Shown one piece after another: positions 6,626 to 11,530 of a DNA stretch of 11,530 nucleotides. The DNA is from SVQP01 sp045652835. GTDB taxonomy: Bacteria > Bacillota > Clostridia > Oscillospirales > CAG-272. The notes below the pieces were generated by a model. It saw only the letters and a program-made list of their open reading frames with translations, made no database searches and had not been told where the DNA came from. Location of the stretch: NCBI GenBank assembly GCA_045652835.1, contig JAZOLE010000114.1, positions 1-11,530 of the forward strand, written 5' to 3'. Position 1 is the stretch's first letter, and each line of letters opens with the position of its first letter. The position numbers were made by a program, and so were the translations under genes.

Positions 6626-7195
6626 TTATTCCGTTTTGTCTTGCACCGTGACGGTCACGGTGGCGTTTTCCCAGTCCATGATGGTAAACGTTGGGGTTTG
6701 ATTACCAAAGAAATAAAACAGCACTTCATCCAAAGAGGTTCCATCCACAATCAGGTCCTTTTCCACCGTTTCACGCACGCAGACAAAGTGACCTGCGGCA
6801 GCGTGTACCCAAGTATCGTTCTCCCCCGGCTCGGTCAAGGTCTGCTCCGCCAAGGACAGCACCAGCGTTTTGCCCTCCAAGGTCAGCGTTGCATGCTGCT
6901 CGTCATGCCATTCTACCTCTGCGCCAAGTGCGCTGAGCGTCGCGACCAGCGGTACTTTCTCATAACGGGTAGGATACACAAGCGGCACAAGCCCTCCTGC
7001 ATCGGGATAACGGTATTCAAATCCGTCGTATACGTACACGCTGTCTGCGTCAATCGTTTGTCCTTGTACGATCAGCGTTGCCTCTTTTTCTTCAAAAGAC
7101 GAATAGATCGGATCACGGTTCAGCCCCGAGCAGGCGCACAGTATGCCGCATAATACACACAGGCAAACGGATATAAGAAAAATGCGTTTTTTCAT
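6626..7195 (-). CDS. Lipoprotein with copper-amine-oxidase-N-like domain (189 aa)
   Basis: This is a predicted lipoprotein anchored on the outer face of the membrane. The N-terminus has KKR followed by a hydrophobic stretch ending in L19-C-A-C22, a usable lipobox with C22 as the lipidated cysteine. The segment around residues 78-115 (YEKVPLVATLSALGAEVEWHDEQHATLTLEGKTLVLSL) matches the pattern of the copper amine oxidase N-terminal domain (PF07833-like). That domain is often a wall or extracellular module in Firmicutes and has no enzymatic role by itself. The remainder to residue 189 is beta-rich and unassigned. It is the second gene of a pair, 24 bases after the upstream lipoprotein, with GGAGG 5 bases before the ATG, and a terminator follows. 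Function is unknown. Confidence 0.82.
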   Translation of the reverse strand: MKKRIFLISVCLCVLCGILCACSGLNRDPIYSSFEEKEATLIVQGQTIDADSVYVYDGFEYRYPDAGGLVPLVYPTRYEKVPLVATLSALGAEVEWHDEQHATLTLEGKTLVLSLAEQTLTEPGENDTWVHAAAGHFVCVRETVEKDLIVDGTSLDEVLFYFFGNQTPTFTIMDWENATVTVTVQDKTE

Positions 7196-7219
7196 AGTGC
7201 CCTCCGTTTGTTCTATGCA

Positions 7220-7741
7220 TTATTTCATCATATCGATCACATTCTGCAAGCCCACCGTTTGGTCAAGATAAGTCGTACCATCCTGCTCCACACCGATGAC
7301 GTAGAAAAACTCACCATCCATATAAATCCAATCGGATGCGGTCACCGTGATCTCATCCCCTGCCCGGGCTGCATCATAAAAACCGTTTTGCAACAGCTGT
7401 TTATGATTATTTGCACAGATTTTCAATCGAACCGTATAAGTATCGACCGGGTTTGGGATGTTCTCTGGCGACACGCCTAAAAAAGGCGCGAGTTGTTCAC
7501 GGGATGCAAAAACAACGTATAAATACACGGTCTCTGCCAATGCAAACTCCGCGGCATCAATATCCTCTCGGGCAGGCTGTTTGATGTCCTCAACGTATGA
7601 AATACTTGTCAGCAAAACCGAATAGGATTTATAGTTCTCCGAATCGGACAAATGGTTATACATAATTCCGTTATATTCACACGATTGCAAACAGAACGCG
7701 CACACCAATAGAGCACATGCTACGAGAATACACTTTTTCAT
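7220..7741 (-). CDS. Predicted lipoprotein of unknown function (173 aa)
   Basis: I do not recognise a family. The N-terminus MKKCILVACALLVCAFCLQSC is a short lipoprotein signal with lipobox L18-Q-S-C21. The mature part begins with a Tyr/Asn-rich stretch (EYNGIMYNHLSDSENYKSYSV) and continues as alternating beta and short helical segments with many acidic residues, ending TVGLQNVIDMMK. AAAGGAGG lies five bases before the ATG. It precedes a second lipoprotein by 24 bases, and the two probably form one transcription unit from the ECF-like promoter just upstream. They may act together at the envelope, but that is inference from adjacency only. Confidence 0.8.
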   Translation of the reverse strand: MKKCILVACALLVCAFCLQSCEYNGIMYNHLSDSENYKSYSVLLTSISYVEDIKQPAREDIDAAEFALAETVYLYVVFASREQLAPFLGVSPENIPNPVDTYTVRLKICANNHKQLLQNGFYDAARAGDEITVTASDWIYMDGEFFYVIGVEQDGTTYLDQTVGLQNVIDMMK

Positions 7742-7771
7742 AACAGCCTCCTTTTGTGTTATACCTATATA

Positions 7772-7796
7772 GACGCTTTTTTTCGAGAAAAGTTCC
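7772..7796 (-). promoter_or_regulatory. Candidate ECF sigma-factor promoter for the lipoprotein pair
   Basis: On the minus strand GGAACTTTT (from 7796) is followed by CGTCTA, with GGAAC and CGTC separated by exactly 16 bases. This is the spacing and sequence class of envelope-stress ECF sigma promoters (AAC at -35, CGTC at -10). The predicted start lies about 25 bases before the ATG of the first lipoprotein. No comparable sigma-A promoter with a recognisable -35 is visible there, though TATATA and TATAAC hexamers occur nearby. A chance match in AT-rich DNA is possible. Confidence 0.45.
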
Positions 7797-7820
7797 GTTT
7801 TTTATGAAAATTTTCAAAAA

Positions 7821-8783
7821 TTATTTTTCAAGAGTCTTATAGACCTTATCCCAGACCGTCTCGTCCTGCGCGGTCATGCGATCCCAGTCGTAGTCCGCCA
7901 CAAAGGCAGCCTTTTGTTCCAGCGTCTTATTCGGGTATTTCTTGCGCTGCTTGGTCAGCTCGGCAAAGAACGCATCCTTGTAAGCAACGGCATCGGCGGT
8001 ATAGTTGGGGTTGTGCCCTTTCCCCTTGACCAGCACCAGCTCTACGTTTTCCTTGCCCGCAAGTCCTGCGGCAAGCGCATCGTAGTGCGGATTTTTCTTG
8101 CAAAGCTTGTCGTCATCCGAGTAGATCAGCAGTACGCGGGCGTTGCTCTTGCCAAGCGTCTCGACTGCATGAAAATCCACGTAATCGGGGTTCTTTTCGC
8201 GCTCCAGCGCCATGATATGCTTGCGGCAGCCCTTTAAGATGCCGCCGAAATAGGACGCGATCAGCAACTCGACCGACACAAAGCCGGAAAAGACGACCAC
8301 GTGCGAGATCTCGGGATGCAGAGCCGAGATATTGAGCGTGGAAAAGCCGCCCCAGCTATGCCCGACCACAGAAAAATCATAGCCTGCAAAGCGAGGATTT
8401 GCCTTGATGGACTTAAAGCAATCGTCCAGATCGTGCAGCGACTGCGCCATGCCGTTTGTGCCCTCGCCACCCGACAGCATGCAGCCCGTGTGGTCATACG
8501 ACAGCACCATATAGCCTGCGCGGCACAGCATTTCGATCTCTCTGGTATACGCCTCGTGCCCTGCTCCCATGCCGTGATCAAACACGATAAGGCGATTGGC
8601 TATGGGATTTTCATAACTATACAGATATCCGTGCAGCGTGTGCCCAAGCGACGAGGAAAACTCATAAGGCTCAGCACGCAGCCCCTCAAAATCTGCTGCA
8701 GTAAAGTAAAATACGTCACCCGTGTCGTCGCAACGACCGTGCGCGGTCTTTTTGTATTGCTCTACGATCATTTTTGTAAACAT
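7821..8783 (-). CDS. Alpha/beta hydrolase (serine hydrolase, 320 aa)
   Basis: This is a predicted cytoplasmic esterase or lipase-like hydrolase. The fold markers appear in order: FDHGMGAG at about 68-75 (oxyanion loop), the nucleophile elbow GHSWGG with S143, an acidic cluster YSDDDK at 221-226 that should supply the triad aspartate, and H257 in KGKGHNPN. No signal peptide is present. The natural substrate is unknown; the closest general description is the 'serine aminopeptidase S33 / lysophospholipase-like' class, a broad family label. The ATG at 8783 lies three bases after the GNAT stop. Its ribosome binding site (GAGG, six bases upstream) is inside the last codons of the GNAT gene, so translation is coupled. 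It ends the packed row. No clear intrinsic terminator follows, only an A/T-rich palindrome around 7805-7816. Confidence 0.9.
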   Translation of the reverse strand: MFTKMIVEQYKKTAHGRCDDTGDVFYFTAADFEGLRAEPYEFSSSLGHTLHGYLYSYENPIANRLIVFDHGMGAGHEAYTREIEMLCRAGYMVLSYDHTGCMLSGGEGTNGMAQSLHDLDDCFKSIKANPRFAGYDFSVVGHSWGGFSTLNISALHPEISHVVVFSGFVSVELLIASYFGGILKGCRKHIMALEREKNPDYVDFHAVETLGKSNARVLLIYSDDDKLCKKNPHYDALAAGLAGKENVELVLVKGKGHNPNYTADAVAYKDAFFAELTKQRKKYPNKTLEQKAAFVADYDWDRMTAQDETVWDKVYKTLEK

Positions 8784-8786
8784 ACG

Positions 8787-9545
8787 CTACCTCTTTTCTG
8801 TTTCTATGGAAATATTTTGATATGCGGGATAGACCTGAATCTGCCCGTCTACAGACCAGCCAACGCATCTGTTATGATCTGTAAACAGCATTTGGGCACG
8901 CGCGGGGGCATACAAAATTGCATGCTCCGCGCTTGGCATTTCGCCAATGCCCAAAGCCGCTCCCCTTTGCAAAAGCGCGAATTTGAGCAAAAGATCGATC
9001 TCATGCCTATATGCAAACGAGGCAGAACGGCTGACAAGATAGGACGAGGGCTGATAATACCACTCGCAAAAATCAGCAAAGGTGTCGGGGCTGTTTCCAA
9101 GCGGCATAAAGGACGGGCCGTATGCAGCCCCCTTGTTGATCGGGCGCATGCCGTATTTTTCATACATCAGTGCCGCCTTGGGTGCAGAGGTGCAAAACAA
9201 TGCAAGCGGCAGATGGTCGCGCCCCTGCAGATCGGCATACCACATCTCCAAAAGACGCGTGCCGATGCCATGTCCGCGGTACTCTTCAAGCGTCAGGAAG
9301 TTGCCGAAATTGCCAATGGCATCTGCGTGCTTCCCCCAGCCGTACCACAGGCGGCTGACGCACGCGCCGCTCTCGTGCGCGACAAAATATGTATCGGTGC
9401 ACGCATCCTTGAGCGCCCCCGACACGCGCGCCCGCATGGCATCGGCATAGGATTTGCCCGTGGCTTCGCTTTCCAGCATGGCGGCAAGCGCCTGCCCTGC
9501 CTGATTCATGCCCTGATTGGGGCAAAAAACGTCATATTGCAGCAT
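8787..9545 (-). CDS. GNAT family N-acetyltransferase (252 aa)
   Basis: This is a predicted acyl-CoA-dependent acetyltransferase. The acetyl-CoA binding motif A is clear: FLTLEEYRGHGIGTRLLEMW, with R90-G-H-G-I-G95 as the pyrophosphate loop. An ALMYEKYGM segment after it corresponds to motif B. GNAT folds usually need about 150 residues, so the C-terminal 80-100 residues are an extra region without a recognised domain. The start is set at 9545, where ATG overlaps the lipoprotein stop (TGATG). The longer frame to 9614 would add 23 residues lying inside the lipoprotein gene. A GGAGAG about a dozen bases upstream is a weak ribosome binding site, which suggests reinitiation. The acceptor substrate is unknown. 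Confidence 0.88.
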   Translation of the reverse strand: MLQYDVFCPNQGMNQAGQALAAMLESEATGKSYADAMRARVSGALKDACTDTYFVAHESGACVSRLWYGWGKHADAIGNFGNFLTLEEYRGHGIGTRLLEMWYADLQGRDHLPLALFCTSAPKAALMYEKYGMRPINKGAAYGPSFMPLGNSPDTFADFCEWYYQPSSYLVSRSASFAYRHEIDLLLKFALLQRGAALGIGEMPSAEHAILYAPARAQMLFTDHNRCVGWSVDGQIQVYPAYQNISIETEKR

Positions 9546-10396
9546 CACGGTAGGATCTCTCCATCGGTACAGCTGACGTGGAGATTGGTCTGCGCGCAAT
9601 CCACCTGCGCCCACTGCTCCAGCGTCATATCCGCATACACTCTGACAGACACGGGGGTCGTGTTGTTTTTATACTGCATGATGCTGACGTATTGGATATC
9701 CCCGTGCAGTCGGATGTCGCTCAGCGAGCACACGTTGCGGCAGCCCATCAGCTTAAGCATGCTTTCGGTTTGCTCGTCTGTCAGATGCTGCTTGCAAAGC
9801 TCCAGCACCTCTGCATCAAAATCAGCGCGCTCTTTGAGAATGCTGGGAAGAGTAGCCAAGAAGAAATTGCTTGCAAACTCATATTCGGCTTCCGTACTTC
9901 CCACAAATACGTAAACGTCCTCGTATTGCGCCAAGGGGCATGCAGCGTAAAGCGCATGGTCGCTTTGCTCCGAAGCGGACAGCAAGAAGTAGTGCGAGGT
10001 GAATTTGACAAGATCAAAGCCTCCGATATCGTGGGCTTCCAGCTCTGCAAGCCAGTTCTCCATGCTTGCCTTGGTCATCACCTGGGGAAAATAATCGTTC
10101 ATGGTCTGGGGACACATCTCCACGCGCACGCCAACCACCTTTTCGCCATTGGGCGATTGCTTGGGGATCTCGACCTCTGCATTACCGTTGGGATCGAGAA
10201 TGATCTCGGATACGTAGCAGGTGCTGTCGCCGTTGGAGGTATACATCAAATAATACGGCTGCTTTGCAAAGGGATCGGTCGGATCTGCCTTGACCAGCTC
10301 CCCGACAAGCCCGCCTGTCAGCCCGCTTGACAAATCACAAGAGCAAAGTAAGAGCACTAAAGTCATCACCCATATAAGAACGCCTAACTTTTTCAT
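9545..10396 (-). CDS. Lipoprotein with a BspA/LRR-like segment (283 aa)
   Basis: This is a predicted surface lipoprotein. From the ATG at 10396 it starts MKKLGVLIWVMTLVLLLCSC, with lipobox L17-C-S-C20 and a Ser/Gly-rich linker after it. Residues 50-92 (LMYTSNGDSTCYVSEIILDP... EVEIPKQSPNGEKVVGVRV) resemble the opening unit of BspA-type leucine-rich repeats, which typically read 'GDGTCYVSGIG... IPS... G-KVT-IG'. Only one such unit is visible and no array follows. The remaining 190 residues are unassigned and contain several cysteines. GGAG lies six bases before the ATG, immediately after the small-ORF stop. An in-frame upstream start at 10459 would overlap the small ORF and displace the signal peptide, so it is rejected. 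Its role is unknown. Confidence 0.83.
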   Translation of the reverse strand: MKKLGVLIWVMTLVLLLCSCDLSSGLTGGLVGELVKADPTDPFAKQPYYLMYTSNGDSTCYVSEIILDPNGNAEVEIPKQSPNGEKVVGVRVEMCPQTMNDYFPQVMTKASMENWLAELEAHDIGGFDLVKFTSHYFLLSASEQSDHALYAACPLAQYEDVYVFVGSTEAEYEFASNFFLATLPSILKERADFDAEVLELCKQHLTDEQTESMLKLMGCRNVCSLSDIRLHGDIQYVSIMQYKNNTTPVSVRVYADMTLEQWAQVDCAQTNLHVSCTDGEILP

Positions 10397-10406
10397 AAAA
10401 TTCTCC

Positions 10407-10499
10407 TTAAGAAGCATGAATTTGCAATATTGCAGGATCAACGTGATCGTAGATCTCATTGCATATATTCCAGAGCGGATTTGATTTTACTTGCATCAT
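10407..10499 (-). CDS. Small ORF of 30 aa, probable remnant of a duplicated neighbour
   Basis: The frame reads MMQVKSNPLWNICNEIYDHV and ends DPAILQIHAS, then TAA. Its ATG overlaps the stop of the upstream membrane-protein gene (ATGA), with GAGG four bases before it, so ribosomes ending the upstream gene could start here. The first residues MQVKSNPL repeat the start of that upstream protein (MQVKCNPL). At DNA level 27 of 34 bases are identical across the stop/start junction, while the rest of the ORF shows no similarity. The simplest reading is the 5' remnant of a tandem duplicate, possibly without function. A real translated small protein is possible. A perfect TGCAATATTGCA palindrome lies at 10423-10434. 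Confidence 0.45.
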   Translation of the reverse strand: MMQVKSNPLWNICNEIYDHVDPAILQIHAS

Positions 10500-10507
10500 T
10501 TCACCTC
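10474..10507 (-). repeat. Copy 2 of a 34-bp junction repeat (stop/start region)
   Basis: This is 27/34 identical, without gaps, to 11043-11076. It includes GAGGTG, TGATGCAAGT and AATCCGCT and covers the last codons and stop of the upstream gene plus the first eight codons of the next. Confidence 0.75.
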
Positions 10508-11065
10508 ATAGCTGTTGTTATACAGAATCGCGACATTCTGCACTTGGTTGTTGACCTCGGTGCGAAAGCGTTCAAAATCGGTCACGCCGCTAAATTCATG
10601 CTTTGTGGGAAGCTTGACCCAATTGACGTCATACCCTTTCTCGGCATACTCCACCAAAACGTCTTGCTTTTCTAAAAAAGACGGATCAGCTGTGCCGATA
10701 AAGACCACTCTTCCCATATTGAACTTTTTCTCAAGCGCGTTCTGATACAGCTCTACCTTTTGCAAATTCGCGACCGTCAGCGTAGCACGTACCGTCTTTC
10801 CGTTCTTCTCACCTGCCCATCGCTTGAGCGTAAAAGCAGTTTCATAGCGCAGCTTTCCGTCCGTCAGCTCAAACGATCCGGCACCGCTAAGTAACAAAAC
10901 CGCAACAAACATAAGCAAAAAGATGGCTATTATCGGGATTGCGAAATACGTACCGCTTACAATCGGGCCAATACAGAGCAAGCAAAAGATCGAAACAAGC
11001 GCGATGGGAACCACTAAGAACTTTTTTTGCAAAAGCTTTCCCAGCGGATTACACTTGACTTGCAT
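10496..11065 (-). CDS. Two-TM membrane protein with possible bacterial PH-like domain (189 aa)
   Basis: From the ATG at 11065 the protein begins MQVKCNPLGKLLQKKF. Two hydrophobic helices follow at about residues 17-38 and 41-62, then a soluble domain to residue 189. The soluble part (SFELTDGKLRYETAFTLKRW, ... VFIGTADPSFL, ... WVKLPT, ... FERFRTEVNNQV) has the beta-rich-then-helix pattern of bacterial PH (bPH/YdbT-type) domains, which often follow paired membrane helices. This assignment is tentative. A longer frame to 11197 lies inside the aldolase gene and is rejected. The start overlaps the aldolase stop (TGATG), with GAGG eight bases away, and the stop overlaps the small ORF. The function is unknown; an envelope role is inference. 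Confidence 0.75.
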   Translation of the reverse strand: MQVKCNPLGKLLQKKFLVVPIALVSIFCLLCIGPIVSGTYFAIPIIAIFLLMFVAVLLLSGAGSFELTDGKLRYETAFTLKRWAGEKNGKTVRATLTVANLQKVELYQNALEKKFNMGRVVFIGTADPSFLEKQDVLVEYAEKGYDVNWVKLPTKHEFSGVTDFERFRTEVNNQVQNVAILYNNSYEVK

Positions 11066-11076
11066 CACAGCACCTC
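11043..11076 (-). repeat. Copy 1 of a 34-bp junction repeat (stop/start region)
   Basis: This is the intact copy at the aldolase stop and membrane-protein start, and the partner of 10474-10507. Matching bases are on both sides of the stop codon, so the similarity is not limited to coding constraint on one protein. Confidence 0.75.
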
Positions 11077-11530
11077 GGCAAGGGCGGCAAGATCCTCCTT
11101 GGTGGTTGCCCAGCTGGTAGCCAAGCGGATCACGGTATGATGCGCGTCGGGTCTTTCCCATTCGGTAAAGCGCACGTGCTCCGAAAGACTTTCGCACTTT
11201 TCGTTATCCATGATAAAGAACTGCTGATTGGTGGGAGAGTCCAGATAGGTCTTGTATCCCTTTTCTGCGCAAATGCGGCGCAGCTCGGCTGCCATATCAA
11301 TAGCGTTTTTGCCAAGCTTGAAATACAGATCATCGGTAAACAGCACGTCAAACTGCACGCCGATCAATCTGCCCTTTGCCAGCAGCGCACCGTTTTGCTT
11401 GATAAACGTGAAGAAATGCGCGGGGGTATTATTGTGCGTAAACACGATCGCCTCGCCGCAAAGCGCGCCTACCTTGGTGCCGCCTATGTAAAATACGTCG
11501 CAAAGGTCGCAAAGATCGCCAAGCGTGATA
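11065..11530 (-). CDS. ltaE: Low-specificity L-threonine aldolase, C-terminal part (154 aa visible)
   Basis: This is a PLP-dependent enzyme that cleaves L-threonine or L-allo-threonine to glycine and acetaldehyde in the cytoplasm. The frame is open to the right window edge, so the N-terminal half is missing. Reading in from the edge, the first visible residues are ITLGDLCDLCDVFYIGGTKVGALCGEAIVFT. IGGTK holds the Schiff-base lysine (K19 of the visible part) in the context characteristic of the aldolase/beta-eliminating lyase fold. The rest, about 135 residues, has the family's C-terminal small domain with YLDSPTNQQFFIM and VIRLATSWATT. Full family length is near 340, so about 55% is absent. 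Its stop overlaps the start of the next gene (TGATG). Confidence 0.9.
   Translation of the reverse strand, partial: ITLGDLCDLCDVFYIGGTKVGALCGEAIVFTHNNTPAHFFTFIKQNGALLAKGRLIGVQFDVLFTDDLYFKLGKNAIDMAAELRRICAEKGYKTYLDSPTNQQFFIMDNEKCESLSEHVRFTEWERPDAHHTVIRLATSWATTKEDLAALAEVL

Noticed and set aside
7800..7822. A/T palindrome after the hydrolase as a terminator
   Set aside because: The stem is only A and T with no GC core, so it is too weak to call.
8301..9914. Long plus-strand open frame of 537 codons across the hydrolase, GNAT and lipoprotein genes
   Set aside because: It is antisense to three genes with clear motifs and has a composition without recognisable domains, so it is a shadow frame.
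11066..11197. Upstream extension of the two-TM protein by 44 residues
   Set aside because: It lies wholly inside the aldolase coding region and has a basic, non-membrane composition. The ATG at 11065 has a coupled start, and the repeat copy supports it.

Overview
The window looks like a chromosomal segment of a Gram-positive, probably gut-associated Clostridia lineage (Oscillospirales or Christensenellales-like). That assignment is inference. It rests on a mid-range GC content, strong GGAGG-type ribosome binding sites, a YtrA-type GntR/ABC operon, sec/lipobox lipoproteins, a GH43 operon, and GC-rich intergenic palindromes of a kind I associate with gut Firmicutes. Every convincing gene lies on the minus strand, so transcription runs from high to low coordinates. 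Long open frames on the plus strand are antisense shadows.

Reading in the direction of transcription, the right part (11530 to 7821) is a tightly packed row. It runs: 3' part of an L-threonine aldolase; a two-TM protein with a possible bacterial PH-like domain; a 30-residue small ORF; a lipoprotein with a BspA/LRR-like segment; a GNAT acetyltransferase; an alpha/beta hydrolase. Junctions overlap by 1-4 bases or are separated by 10 bases or fewer, so these genes are probably cotranscribed from a promoter outside the window. The small ORF begins with a near copy of the start region of its upstream neighbour (27 of 34 bases), which points to a partial tandem duplication.

Next (7800 to 6590) comes a two-lipoprotein unit, one member with a copper-amine-oxidase-N-like domain. 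It is preceded by a GGAAC-N16-CGTC motif that resembles an ECF sigma promoter, and it ends in a clear intrinsic terminator. A 282-bp imperfect palindrome (6273-6554) fills the following gene-free gap.

The central operon (6234 to 2421) has a near-consensus sigma-A promoter. It encodes an MFS permease, a GH43 glycosidase with a C-terminal CBM6-like domain, a small three-TM protein and a PHP-domain phosphoesterase, and it closes with an intrinsic terminator. The first two genes fit uptake and hydrolysis of arabino- or xylo-oligosaccharides.

The left part (2278 to 1) is a YtrABC-type operon: a GntR/YtrA repressor of 119 residues, an ABC ATPase and an ABC-2 permease that runs off the window. Its promoter is a perfect-spacing TTGACA/TATACT, with a 9-bp tandem repeat just downstream of the -10 as a candidate operator. 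Nothing here is clearly a new defence or mobile system. The most unusual items are the duplicated junction with its small ORF, the ECF-like promoter, the tandem operator and the large palindrome.
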